From NCBI RefSeq assembly GCF_000429845.1, contig NZ_KE386972.1, positions 78,940-142,939 on the forward strand: a DNA stretch of 64,000 nt, read 5' to 3'. This document shows positions 18,245-26,437 of this stretch, one piece after another. Position numbers and translations under genes: made by a program. The notes below the pieces were generated by a model, which saw nothing but the letters and a program-made list of their open reading frames with translations, was not told the DNA's origin and ran no database searches. The stretch comes from Comamonas composti DSM 21721 (GTDB lineage: Bacteria; Pseudomonadota; Gammaproteobacteria; Burkholderiales; Burkholderiaceae_C). Position 1 is the stretch's first letter, and every line of letters starts with the position of its first letter.

Positions 18245-19015
18245 ATGGATGCAGAACTCATGACCCCCTCCCCGACCACGCTTTCTCGCAGCATTGCGCT
18301 CGAAGGTGCCTCCAACTTCCGCGATCTTGGCGGCTACCAGGGCCTGGACGGGCGATCCGTGCGCTGGCGCCAGCTGTTCCGCTCCGACCATCTGGCCAAG
18401 CTCTCGCAGCAGGACTTGCAGACCCTGGGCGGCATGGGCGTGGTGAGCAGCGCCGACTTTCGTGGCGTCCAGGAAAGCGCCCAGCTCGCCTACGCCTGGC
18501 CGGGTCTGGAGCGCCATGCGCTGGTCGTCGAGCCCTCGGTGGTGCAGCGCAGCCAGGCCATCCTGCAGGCCGGCCGCCAGCTCACCGAGGCCGATACCGT
18601 AGGCCTCATGCAGGACACCTATCGCAGCTTCGTGGTCGAGTACGCGCCGCGCTTTGCCCAGCTCTTTCAGATGCTGCTCGCAGGCCAGGGGCCGCTGGTG
18701 TTCCACTGCACGGCCGGCAAGGACCGCACGGGCTGGGCGGCCGCCCTGCTGCTCACGGCCCTGGGCGTGGATGAGCAGACCGTGATGCAGGACTATCTGC
18801 TCACGAATGCGCTCTACCGCCGCCCCGATGCCGGCCTCTGGGACGCGGACCCGGCCGTGCTCGACGTGCTGTGGCGCGTGCAGGAGTCGTATCTTGCGGC
18901 GGCCACCGAGCTCGTGCACAAGGAGTTCGGCGGCATGCAGGCCTATCTGAGCCAGGCCATGGGCCTGGATGCGGCCGCACGCCAGCGCCTGGCCGAGCTG
19001 TATCTCGAAGGCTGA
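18245..19015 (+). CDS. Tyrosine/lipid phosphatase of the PtpB-like family
   Basis: A 256-residue phosphatase. The family N-terminus is NFRDLGGY (near residue 24) and the P-loop is FHCTAGKDRTG, with catalytic Cys155 and the Asp typical of the MptpB-like group, which acts on phosphotyrosine and phosphoinositides. An ATG at 18260 would give a protein five residues shorter. It lies 69 bp after aidB on the same strand. A 269-bp palindromic element starts at the last base of its stop codon, so its mRNA may end in that structure. The substrate is unknown. Confidence 0.88.
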   Translation: MDAELMTPSPTTLSRSIALEGASNFRDLGGYQGLDGRSVRWRQLFRSDHLAKLSQQDLQTLGGMGVVSSADFRGVQESAQLAYAWPGLERHALVVEPSVVQRSQAILQAGRQLTEADTVGLMQDTYRSFVVEYAPRFAQLFQMLLAGQGPLVFHCTAGKDRTGWAAALLLTALGVDEQTVMQDYLLTNALYRRPDAGLWDADPAVLDVLWRVQESYLAAATELVHKEFGGMQAYLSQAMGLDAAARQRLAELYLEG

Positions 19016-19283
19016 GAACGTGTTTACGATCTCTACGCTGCCGCGTTGGAGCGCAATCGGGATGAGTTCGAGTCGATGGGCTGCAGCTTGCACTCGTGTG
19101 CAAGCAAGCGCCAGCGCTAGAAAATAGCCCGATTTCGCTCCAACCCTTGGGGCCAGTGCCTTTGCGGGCGGTCTACAGCGTTGCGAATCCTCGCAATAGC
19201 ACGGCTATTGCTGCGGTGTCGCGCCTTGTATCCCATCCCGCAAAGACACTGGCGCGGCACCGAGGAGATCGTAAACACGTTCT
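19015..19283. mobile_element. 269-bp structured element with perfect 19-bp inverted ends, copy A
   Basis: The ends are AGAACGTGTTTACGATCTC (19015-19033) and its exact reverse complement (19265-19283). The interior folds into two arms. One pairs 19046-19061 with 19128-19143 around an inner hairpin (GCTTGCAC/GTGCAAGC). The other pairs 19153-19168 with 19237-19252 around TTGCGA/TCGCAA and CAATAGC/GCTATTG hairpins. It encodes no protein, so it is a MITE-like or REP-mosaic element. Confidence 0.85.
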
Positions 19284-19376
19284 GTGAACAGGCTAAAACT
19301 GCAGCTTCGCGAGGGTTTGCAGGGGCCGCTACCATGCCCTCATGCCGGCCCGGGCCGGAGCTTTGCAGGAGATCGC

Positions 19377-19547
19377 ATGAAACAAGGACTACGCGGCCTG
19401 GCCGCTGGCGCACTGCTCGCGGCCTGTGCGGCGCTCAGCGCCTGCGCGGGCAGCACACCGCGCACGGATGACGGCGCAACGGCCGGACAGGCGGGCGGCG
19501 TCACGGTCTTCGGCACCGTGGATACCAACGTCAGCCATACGCGCTGA
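19377..19547 (+). CDS. Small lipoprotein
   Basis: A 56-residue secreted peptide. The ATG at 19377 has GCAGGAG upstream. A signal sequence (MKQGLRGLAAGALLAACAALSAC) carries the lipobox LSAC at residues ~20-23. The mature part is only ~33 residues and ends VTVFGTVDTNVSHTR. The protein is probably anchored to the outer membrane. I do not recognise a family function. It sits between element A and a strong bidirectional terminator, so it may be monocistronic. The open frame continues upstream into the element, but the ribosome binding site decides the start. Confidence 0.7.
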   Translation: MKQGLRGLAAGALLAACAALSACAGSTPRTDDGATAGQAGGVTVFGTVDTNVSHTR

Positions 19548-19585
19548 CTGCCGGCGGCGCCAGCCGAACGGGCGCTCCCAATAAG

Positions 19586-19671
19586 AGAGCTGCTAGCGCT
19601 TGCCCCATGGATGTTTCAGATGCCTTCACATCTGAAATGCTTGTGGGACAAGCGCTAGCAGCTCTTTTTTT
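19586..19671. terminator. Long-stem bidirectional terminator (long-armed TAGCGCTTG repeat)
   Basis: AGAGCTGCTAGCGCTTG (19586-19602) pairs perfectly over 17 bp with 19649-19665, followed by seven T residues. An inner hairpin TTTCAGATG/CATCTGAAA lies at 19614-19637. It separates the convergent lipoprotein and gntR genes. It is a variant of the dispersed TAGCGCTTG family. Confidence 0.85.
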
Positions 19672-19683
19672 GTGTAGCAGCCG

Positions 19684-20439
19684 TCAGCTCCCGAGCTTGC
19701 GGCTCGCATCTGTGACCAGGCGGATCGCGGGCAACACCTTGGCCGCCTGTTCGGGGCGGTCGACCGCGTATTCGAGATTGCGGCAGGCGATCTCCACATG
19801 CTCCTCGCCCAGGGACTGGGCGCGCGCGCCCTGCCCGCGCTCTATGGCCTGAACCAGGCTGTGGTGCTGGTAATGCGCGAGCTGCATCCACTGCGAGCCT
19901 TCGGCAATCGAGGACTGCATGGGCAGCATGGCGCTGGGGCCCGCGAACGGCAGCGAGTTGATGCGCTCCATGAGCCGCAGGATGGAGGCATTGCCGCAGC
20001 CTTCGAGAATCAGGGTGTGCAGGCGCACATTCATGTCCACATAGATCGCGTAGTCGTCCAGATCCATGACGGGCTTGTTCACGGCCTTGTCGCCTTCGTC
20101 CAGGCAGTCCTTGAGCTCGCGCAGCAGCGAGCGTGAAGCGCCCTGCTCGGCCAGGGTGCGGGCCGCAAAGCCTTCCAGCACGCCGCGTGAGTGGATGGCG
20201 TCCACGACCTCCTTGGCCGTATAGCCGCGCATCTGGTAGCCGCCCGAGACGCAGGGCTCGATCAGGCCTTCGTACTCCAGCGTGCCCAGGGCCAGGCGCA
20301 CGGGCGTGCGCGAGGTCTGCAGGCGCTCGGCCAGCGGGATCTCGGCCAAGCGCTCGCCAGGCCCGAAAACCCCTTTGAGGATCAGATCCCGCAGCTGGAT
20401 CAGAACGCGGGCTTGCTGGGATTCGGCGGGACTCAACAT
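19684..20439 (-). CDS. GntR-family (FCD) transcriptional regulator
   Basis: A 251-residue regulator. The winged helix is residues ~10-75 (ILKGVFGPGERLAEIPLAERLQTSRTPVRLALGTLEYEGLI) and the C-terminal all-helical FCD ligand domain is residues ~85-235, with metal-binding-type Asp/His positions (DMNVRLHTLILEGCGN, HYQHHSLVQAIERG). The start at 20439 follows AAGGAG by 7 bases. It is divergent from the Rieske oxygenase gene, and two identical 16-bp palindromic sites lie in the 307-bp gap. It most likely controls the catabolic cluster in response to a substrate or intermediate. Confidence 0.9.
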   Translation of the reverse strand: MLSPAESQQARVLIQLRDLILKGVFGPGERLAEIPLAERLQTSRTPVRLALGTLEYEGLIEPCVSGGYQMRGYTAKEVVDAIHSRGVLEGFAARTLAEQGASRSLLRELKDCLDEGDKAVNKPVMDLDDYAIYVDMNVRLHTLILEGCGNASILRLMERINSLPFAGPSAMLPMQSSIAEGSQWMQLAHYQHHSLVQAIERGQGARAQSLGEEHVEIACRNLEYAVDRPEQAAKVLPAIRLVTDASRKLGS

Positions 20440-20502
20440 GTGTTTCTCCTTGGATCGGCGCAGTGTGCCACAGGGGCGGCAGGCAGGTTTTTGAAAGATG
20501 TT

Positions 20503-20526
20503 TTTGATTGCATGCAATTAAATGCA
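20503..20526. promoter_or_regulatory. GntR operator candidate, site 1
   Basis: TTTGATTGCATGCAAT followed by TAAATGCA; the core ATTGCATGCAAT is a perfect palindrome. It lies ~64 bp upstream of the gntR start. An almost identical site is at 20701-20724. Confidence 0.65.
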
Positions 20527-20583
20527 CTTTTCATGGTTAACCCTGTTTGCGTCTTTGATCTGCTGCAATAAATTTCGCTTCAT

Positions 20584-20628
20584 CCAATAAAAGTGACATT
20601 TATTTCACTTTCAAGCGCCATTTATTGG
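20584..20628. promoter_or_regulatory. Nested dyad in the gntR-oxygenase intergenic region
   Basis: CCAATAAA (20584-20591) pairs with TTTATTGG (20621-20628), enclosing a second inverted repeat AAAGTGA/TCACTTT (20590-20611). The region is AT-rich and lies between the two operator candidates, so it may be a further protein-binding site or part of the divergent promoters. Confidence 0.4.
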
Positions 20629-20700
20629 TGTTGTTTGTGAAGTGTTCCATCTGCATCCACTGCCATCGCGCTCTTGACGACAGGATTTGTTGTTTTGGGT

Positions 20701-20724
20701 TTTGATTGCATGCAATCGGATGCA
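20701..20724. promoter_or_regulatory. GntR operator candidate, site 2
   Basis: TTTGATTGCATGCAAT followed by CGGATGCA, 198 bp from site 1 and ending 22 bp before the oxygenase ATG. A TTGACG hexamer at 20674-20679 could be the -35 element, which would place the site over the -10/start region. Confidence 0.65.
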
Positions 20725-20746
20725 GGGTTGCAGAAAGGTGAGCCCC

Positions 20747-22075
20747 ATGATCAGTGCAGAACAAAACGATTTGATAACCCGTGTCGGTCCTCAGGCGCCA
20801 GCAGGCAAGCTGCTGCGCCGCTACTGGCAGCCCGTGGCCCTCACGGACGAGCTCGCGGGCGAGCGCCCGGTGCGCGCCGTGCGCCTCATGGGGCAGGACT
20901 TTGTGCTGTTCCGTGATGAAAAGGGCGAGCTGGGCATGCTGGACCGCGACTGCCCGCACCGTGGCGCCGACCTGGCCTATGGCCGTCTCGAAGATGGCGG
21001 CCTGCGCTGCCCCTTCCACGGCTGGCTGTTCGACACCAAGGGCACTTGCCTGGAGACCCCGGCCGAGCCCGTGGGCAGCAAGCTGTGCTCGCGCATACGC
21101 CAAAGCGCCTATCCCGTGGTCGAGCGCAGCGGCATCATCTTTGCCTACCTGGGCGAGGGCGAGCCCCCGGCCTTCCCGGAATTCGACTGCTTCGTCGCCC
21201 CCGACAGCCACACCTTCGCGTTCAAGGGCTTGTTCGAGTGCAACTGGCTGCAGGCGCTGGAAGTCGGCATGGACCCGGCCCATGCGTCCTACCTGCACCG
21301 CTTCTTCGAGGACGAGGACACCTCCGAGAGCTATGGCAAGCAGTTCCGCGGCGCCTCGGCCGACTCGCACATGCCCATCACCAAGGTGCTGCGCGAGTAC
21401 GACCGCCCCAGCATCGATGTGCAACCCGCCGAGTTCGGCCTGCGCCTGACCGCGCTGCGCGAGCTCAATGAAGAGCAGACCCATGTGCGCGTGACGAATG
21501 TGGTCTTCCCCCAGGCCTTCGTGATTCCCATGAGCGCCGAGATGACGATCTCGCAATGGCATGTGCCCGTGGACGACGAGAACTGCTACTGGTATGCGAT
21601 CTTCACGAGCTTTACCGGTCCCGTGGACAAGCAGCAGATGCGCGAGCAGCGCCTGGAGCTCTACGAGCTGCCTGACTACACCTCGCGCAAGAACAAGGGC
21701 AACAACTACGGCTACAGCGTGACCGAGCAGAACAACCAGACCTATACCGGCATGGGCATGGACATCAACGTCCACGACCAGTGGGCCATAGAGTCGCAGG
21801 GCGCGATCCAGGACCGCACGCGCGAGCACCTGGGCACGACCGACAAGGGCATCATTGCCTACCGCCGCATGCTGGTCAAAGCCATAGAGGCCAATCTTGC
21901 CGGCGAAGGCGAGCTGCCCATGATGGTCACGGCCGGGCAGGCCGGCAGCTTCAGCGGCCCGCCCTCGATCGACGGCATCAGCGAAAAGGCCCAGGTCGCG
22001 ACCTATTGCGAGGACGCCGATCTCAAGCGCCGCCAGGGTTCGGACTGGGCGAGCGCACGCCTGAGCCAGCAGTAA
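20747..22075 (+). CDS. Rieske [2Fe-2S] oxygenase, phthalate-dioxygenase type terminal component
   Basis: A 442-residue oxygenase. The Rieske centre uses C69-x-H71 (CPHRG) and C88-x2-H91 (CPFHGW). The mononuclear iron motif is N166-W-x-Q, D176, H179, H184 (NWLQALEVGMDPAHASYLH). The C-terminal region has the family segment ESQGAIQDRTREHLG. This is the single-subunit group (phthalate 4,5-dioxygenase, vanillate and dicamba demethylases) and there is no small-subunit gene. AAAGGTGAG precedes the ATG at 20747. Electrons probably come from the ferredoxin and reductase encoded 1.5-5 kb downstream. The reaction could be ring or C-H hydroxylation or N-/O-dealkylation; the substrate is unknown. Confidence 0.92.
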   Translation: MISAEQNDLITRVGPQAPAGKLLRRYWQPVALTDELAGERPVRAVRLMGQDFVLFRDEKGELGMLDRDCPHRGADLAYGRLEDGGLRCPFHGWLFDTKGTCLETPAEPVGSKLCSRIRQSAYPVVERSGIIFAYLGEGEPPAFPEFDCFVAPDSHTFAFKGLFECNWLQALEVGMDPAHASYLHRFFEDEDTSESYGKQFRGASADSHMPITKVLREYDRPSIDVQPAEFGLRLTALRELNEEQTHVRVTNVVFPQAFVIPMSAEMTISQWHVPVDDENCYWYAIFTSFTGPVDKQQMREQRLELYELPDYTSRKNKGNNYGYSVTEQNNQTYTGMGMDINVHDQWAIESQGAIQDRTREHLGTTDKGIIAYRRMLVKAIEANLAGEGELPMMVTAGQAGSFSGPPSIDGISEKAQVATYCEDADLKRRQGSDWASARLSQQ

Positions 22076-22086
22076 AGAGCAGCACC

Positions 22087-23526
22087 ATGGCGAGTTTTGT
22101 GGAGCGATTCGGCCTGTTCACGGCCGAGCAGGAAAGCTGTGCGCGCGAGGTCGCCCGGCGCATCGAGGCCGAGCAGCTGGAGCTGGTGAGGTTTGCCTTC
22201 GCCGACCAGCACGGCGTGCTGCGCGGCAAGACCCTGGTGGCCAGCGAGGCCATCTCGGCCCTGCACTCGGGCGTCAACATGACCAGCACCCTGCTGGCCA
22301 AGGACACCTCGCACAAGACGGTGTTTCCGGTCTTCAGTGCGGGCGGCGGCTTCGACTTCGACGGCATGCAGGGCGGTGCCGATTTCACCATGGTGGCCGA
22401 CCCCGCGACCTTTCGCGTCCTGCCCTGGGCGCGCAAGACGGGCTGGCTGCTGTGCGATACCTATCTGGCCGACGGCAGCCCCTCGCCGCTGGGCACGCGC
22501 CAGATCCTGCAGCGCGCCATCGCCGATCTCGGGCAGCTGGGCTATGACTTCGTCGCAGGCCTGGAGGTCGAGTTCCATGTGTTTCGCACCGAGGTGCCCA
22601 ACATGGACCTGGCCCACTCGGGCCAGCCCGGTCTGCCGCCCGAGGTCAGCCTGCTGTCCCACGGCTACCAGTACCTGACCGAGGATCGCTACGATGCGCT
22701 GGACAGCACCATGGAGCTGCTGCGCTCCACCCTGGTCGAGCTGGGCCTGCCGCTGCGCTCGCTGGAAGTCGAAATGGGCCCCAGCCAGCTGGAGCTGACC
22801 TTCGGCCCCACGCAGGGCGTGATGCCGGCCGATCTCATGATGCTGTTGCGCAGCGCGGTGAAACAGGTCTGCGCGCGCAACGGCCTGCACGCCACCTTCA
22901 TGTGCCGCCCGCGCATTCCCAATGTCTGCTCCAGCGGCTGGCATCTGCACCAGTCGCTGCGCTCGCGCACCACGGGGCGCAATGCCTTCATCCCCGAGCA
23001 GGAGGGCCAGAGCCTGAGCCCGCTGGGCATGCACTATCTGGGCGGCCTGCTGGCCCATGGCGCGGCCTCGACCATGCTCGCCAGCCCCACGGTCAACGGC
23101 TACCGGCGCTTTCGCTCCCACTCGCTGGCGCCCGACCGCGCGGCCTGGGGCCGGGACAACCGCGGCGCCATGCTGCGCGTGCTCGGCGGTGTGGGCGACA
23201 ACGGCAGCCGCATCGAGAACCGCGTGGGCGAGCCCACGGCCAACCCCTATCTGTACCTGGCCTCGCAGGTGTTCTCGGGCCTGGACGGCATACGCCGCCA
23301 GCTCGATCCCGGCGCCTCGGCCGACGTGCCCTACGAGACCGATGCCGAGATCCTGCCGCGCTCCCTGCCCGATGCCATGGAAAGGCTCAAGGCCGACAGC
23401 TATCTGTGCGAGTCCATGGGCCGGCGCTTCATCGACTACTACTGCCGCATCAAGAACGCCGAGCTCGAGCGCTTCAACCTTGAAGTCAGCGAGTGGGAAC
23501 ACCGCGAATACTTCAACCTGTTCTAA
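22087..23526 (+). CDS. Glutamine-synthetase-family gamma-glutamyl ligase
   Basis: A 479-residue GS-fold enzyme. Present are the loop ADQHGVLRGK (ammonium-site Asp region, ~residue 42), the metal site GLEVEFH (~residue 160), SSGWHLHQSL (~residue 285, ATP/Glu site), APDRAAWGRDNRG and RIENRVGEPTANPY (~residues 376-389). All carry the catalytic Glu/His/Arg positions. The adenylylation loop of GlnA is not evident. Relatives ligate glutamate to amines (PuuA, IpuC, the aniline proteins TdnQ/AtdA1). Its place 11 bp after the oxygenase argues that the pathway substrate or product is an amine. The ATG at 22087 is chosen because the longer frame overlaps the oxygenase. Confidence 0.9.
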   Translation: MASFVERFGLFTAEQESCAREVARRIEAEQLELVRFAFADQHGVLRGKTLVASEAISALHSGVNMTSTLLAKDTSHKTVFPVFSAGGGFDFDGMQGGADFTMVADPATFRVLPWARKTGWLLCDTYLADGSPSPLGTRQILQRAIADLGQLGYDFVAGLEVEFHVFRTEVPNMDLAHSGQPGLPPEVSLLSHGYQYLTEDRYDALDSTMELLRSTLVELGLPLRSLEVEMGPSQLELTFGPTQGVMPADLMMLLRSAVKQVCARNGLHATFMCRPRIPNVCSSGWHLHQSLRSRTTGRNAFIPEQEGQSLSPLGMHYLGGLLAHGAASTMLASPTVNGYRRFRSHSLAPDRAAWGRDNRGAMLRVLGGVGDNGSRIENRVGEPTANPYLYLASQVFSGLDGIRRQLDPGASADVPYETDAEILPRSLPDAMERLKADSYLCESMGRRFIDYYCRIKNAELERFNLEVSEWEHREYFNLF

Positions 23527-23543
23527 GAAAAAGCGATTGCCCC

Positions 23544-23867
23544 ATGCCTGTTGTTCACTATCTGCTGCAAGACGGCAGCACCCGCACCATTGATGCGCCT
23601 GCAGGGCGCAGCGTGATGGAGGTGGCCATTCTCAACAATGTGCGCGGCATCGATGCCGAGTGCGGTGGCTGCTGCTCCTGCGCGACCTGCCATGTCTATG
23701 TGGACGAGGCCTTTGCGGACCGGCTCGCCCCCCCTGACGAGATGGAGTCCGAACTGCTCGACGGCGTGGCCAGCGAGCGCCGCGCCGGCAGCCGCCTGAG
23801 CTGCCAGATCGTGCTCGACGCCACGCTGGACGGCCTGACCGTGCAAGTGCCGGCCAGCCAGATCTGA
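23544..23867 (+). CDS. Adrenodoxin-type [2Fe-2S] ferredoxin
   Basis: A 107-residue ferredoxin with the exact cluster spacing of the adrenodoxin/putidaredoxin class: C40-x5-C46-x2-C49-x37-C87, in ECGGCCSCATCHVYV and LSCQIV. An extra Cys pair (C43, C44) lies in the loop. It should carry single electrons from the reductase encoded next to the Rieske oxygenase. The ATG at 23544 is 17 bp after the ligase gene. Three-component systems of this type are known for dicamba O-demethylase. Confidence 0.93.
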   Translation: MPVVHYLLQDGSTRTIDAPAGRSVMEVAILNNVRGIDAECGGCCSCATCHVYVDEAFADRLAPPDEMESELLDGVASERRAGSRLSCQIVLDATLDGLTVQVPASQI

Positions 23868-23881
23868 GCCGGGGCAAGACC

Positions 23882-25135
23882 ATGACAGCAGGCCTGCTCA
23901 TCATCGGCGCCTCCTACGCAGGCATGCAGCTTGCCGACGCCGCGCGCGCCAAGGGCTATTCGGGCCCGATCACCATCGTGGGCGAGGAGGCGCGGCCTCC
24001 CTACCAGCGCCCGCCCCTGTCCAAGGGCTTGCTGCTGGGCAAGCAGACGGCCGAGGGTCTGACGATTCGCGCCCCCGCCTATTTCGAGGAGCAGGGCATT
24101 GCGCTGCGCCTGGACTCCAGGGTCACGTGCCTGGACCGCCAGGCGCGCCGCGTCCGGCTGGCCAGCGGCGAGGAGCTGGCCTATGAATGGCTGGCATTGA
24201 CCACGGGCGCGCGCTGCCGGCCCTTGCCCGTGCCCGGCGGCGAGCTGCCGGGCGTGCACAGCCTGCGCAGCCTCGACGACGCGCTGGCCATAGAGCGCAT
24301 GGCGGCCACGGCCCGGCGCGTCTGCGTGATCGGTGGCGGCTTCATTGGCCTGGAGACGGCCAGCGCCCTGCGCACCCAGGGGCTGGAAGTCCATGTGATC
24401 GAGGCTTCGGCCCAGCTCATGGGCCGCGTGGTGCCGCCCGAGGTGGCGGCCTATTTCACGGAGCTGCACACGCAGCGCGGCGTGGTGCTGCACATGCAGG
24501 TCGGCGTGCAGGCCCTGAAGGCCGGCGCCGACGGCCGCGTGGCCCAGGTGCTGCTTGCCGATGGCCGGGCCCTGGACTGCGATGCCGTGGTGCTGGGCAT
24601 TGGCGTGCAGGCGAATGACGAACTTGCACGCGCTGCAGGCCTGGCCTGCGACCAGGGCGTGCTCGTCGATGCCTGCGGGCGCACGGCGGACGAGCGCATT
24701 CTGGCGGCCGGCGACTGCGCCTGCTTTCCGAACCCGTTTGGCATCGATCCGCAGCAAAGCCTGCGCCTGGAGTCCATACAGGCCGCCAACGACCTGGCCC
24801 GTGCCGCAGCCAGCGTGATCGCAGGCCGGCCCGAGCCCTACAAGGCCGTGCCCTGGTTCTGGAGCGACCAGTACGACAGCAAGCTGCAGATCGCAGGCCT
24901 TGGCCACAGCGGCGACCAGCGCGTGCTGCGCGGCAGTCTGGAGAGCGGCAAGTTCAGCCTGTTCCTGCTGCGCGAGGGCCGCGTGGTCTGCGTGCACAGC
25001 GTGAGCCGGCCGGCCGAACACCTGCTGGCGCGCAAGCTCATCGAGGCCCGTGTCCAGGCCTTGCCCGAGCAGCTTGCCGACCCGGATTTCGTTCTCAAGA
25101 ACCTGCTGACCGCCGTGGCGGCAGCGCCTGCATGA
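23882..25135 (+). CDS. FAD-dependent ferredoxin reductase
   Basis: A 417-residue reductase of the putidaredoxin/rubredoxin reductase type. The N-terminal FAD motif is LLIIGASYAGMQLADAARAKG (residues ~4-25), the YQRPPLSKG segment follows at ~40, the NAD(P) motif is VCVIGGGFIGLETASAL (~residue 144-160), and the second FAD motif is ILAAGDCACFPN (~275-285). The C-terminal dimer domain includes VPWFWSDQYD. It takes electrons from NAD(P)H to the ferredoxin encoded 14 bp upstream. It is spaced as part of one operon. Confidence 0.93.
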   Translation: MTAGLLIIGASYAGMQLADAARAKGYSGPITIVGEEARPPYQRPPLSKGLLLGKQTAEGLTIRAPAYFEEQGIALRLDSRVTCLDRQARRVRLASGEELAYEWLALTTGARCRPLPVPGGELPGVHSLRSLDDALAIERMAATARRVCVIGGGFIGLETASALRTQGLEVHVIEASAQLMGRVVPPEVAAYFTELHTQRGVVLHMQVGVQALKAGADGRVAQVLLADGRALDCDAVVLGIGVQANDELARAAGLACDQGVLVDACGRTADERILAAGDCACFPNPFGIDPQQSLRLESIQAANDLARAAASVIAGRPEPYKAVPWFWSDQYDSKLQIAGLGHSGDQRVLRGSLESGKFSLFLLREGRVVCVHSVSRPAEHLLARKLIEARVQALPEQLADPDFVLKNLLTAVAAAPA

Positions 25136-25186
25136 TGCCTATCGACTGATTTTCCCTGCCTCACACACACCAAGAAAGAAAACCCC

Positions 25187-26365
25187 ATGAAACCCCATCG
25201 ATTGATTGCAGCACTTGCGCTGCTTGGCGCGGCCAGTGCGGCCCCGGCTCTGGCCGCAGAGACCGTGCGGGTCGGCATGATTGCGACCTACTCCGGCCCG
25301 TATGCCGACTATGGCCGGCAGTTCGATGCCGGCATGGCGCTCTACCTCAAGGAAAGCGGCGGGCTTCTGGGGGGCAGGAAGGCGGAGATCATCAAGAAGG
25401 ACACGGGCGGTGCTGCCCCCGATGCGAGCAAGCGCATGGCCCAGGAGCTCATCGTGCGCGAGAAGGTGCAATTTCTCACGGGCCTGGACTTCAGCCCCAA
25501 TGCCTATGCGGTCGCACCGCTGGTCACCCAGGCCAGGATCCCGACGCTGGTGATGAATGCCTCTTCCTCGGCCATCACCACCAGCTCGCCCTATATCGCG
25601 CGCCTGTCGTTCACGGTACAGCAGGTCTCGGACCCGATGGCACGCTGGATGCTGGCCAAGGGCATCAACGAGGCCTATACCGTGGTGGCCGACTATGCCT
25701 CGGGCACGGACTCGTACACGGCCTTCGAGAAGGCCTTCACCGAAGGCGGCGGCAAGATCGTGGGCAGCGTGCGCACGCCCATGAACAACCCCGACTTCTC
25801 CGCCTATGTGCAGCGCATCAAGGACGCCAAGCCCAAGGCCGTGTTCTTCTTCTTTCCCTCGGGCGTCATGCCGCCGGCCTTTCTCAAGGTCTGGAAGGAG
25901 CGCGGCATGGCCCAGGCCGGCATACAGCTGTTCGCCACGGGCGAGGCCACGGATGACAGCTACATGGAGGTCACGGGCGACGTGGCCAAGGATCTGGTGA
26001 CCAGCCACCACTACTCCTACGACCATGACTCGGCCAAGAACCGCAAGTTCGTGGCAGATTTCGAAAAGGAGTTCGGCACCAAGATGCGCCCCAGCTACTT
26101 TGCGGTGGCCGCCTATGACGCCATGGCCGCCATGGACCTGGCGCTCAGGAAGACCGGCGGCAACACGGCCGGCGATGCCGTGATGGCAGCCCTCAAGGGC
26201 CTGCAGTTCGAGAGCCCGCGCGGCCCCATAGAGATCGATGCGGCCACGCGCGACATCGTGCAGACCGTGTACGTGCGCAAGACTGAGCTCAAGAATGGCA
26301 AATGGGTGAACGTCGAGTTCGACAAGTTCGAACGCGTCAAGGACCCGGCCAAGCCCGCCAAGTAA
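25187..26365 (+). CDS. ABC substrate-binding protein 1 of the catabolic cluster
   Basis: A 392-residue periplasmic binding protein with a signal peptide cleaved near ALAAET (residues ~22-25). It is of the branched-chain/amide type: VRVGMIATYSGPYADYG, then MAQELIVREKVQFLTGLDFSPNA and YTVVADYASGTDSYTAFEKAFTEGGG. It is clearly paralogous to the protein at 30194 (shared TELIVRD/QELIVRE, RIKDAKP, AYDAMAA and WESPRG/FESPRG segments). The permease gene follows 72 bp on. It probably delivers the pathway substrate. Confidence 0.92.
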   Translation: MKPHRLIAALALLGAASAAPALAAETVRVGMIATYSGPYADYGRQFDAGMALYLKESGGLLGGRKAEIIKKDTGGAAPDASKRMAQELIVREKVQFLTGLDFSPNAYAVAPLVTQARIPTLVMNASSSAITTSSPYIARLSFTVQQVSDPMARWMLAKGINEAYTVVADYASGTDSYTAFEKAFTEGGGKIVGSVRTPMNNPDFSAYVQRIKDAKPKAVFFFFPSGVMPPAFLKVWKERGMAQAGIQLFATGEATDDSYMEVTGDVAKDLVTSHHYSYDHDSAKNRKFVADFEKEFGTKMRPSYFAVAAYDAMAAMDLALRKTGGNTAGDAVMAALKGLQFESPRGPIEIDAATRDIVQTVYVRKTELKNGKWVNVEFDKFERVKDPAKPAK

Positions 26366-26437
26366 GTCCGCAGCCCTGGGCGCATGATCCTCATGCATGC
26401 GCCCGCTGCGGCGGTTCAGTCAGCAAGGAGGCCCCAT

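Noticed and set aside
16367..19093. A 908-codon minus-strand frame opposite aidB and the phosphatase
   Set aside because: It is antisense to two genes with complete catalytic motifs and shows no domain of its own.
19015..19283. Small coding frames inside the 269-bp element
   Set aside because: They shift or end between copies A, B and C while the stems are kept, so the element is noncoding.
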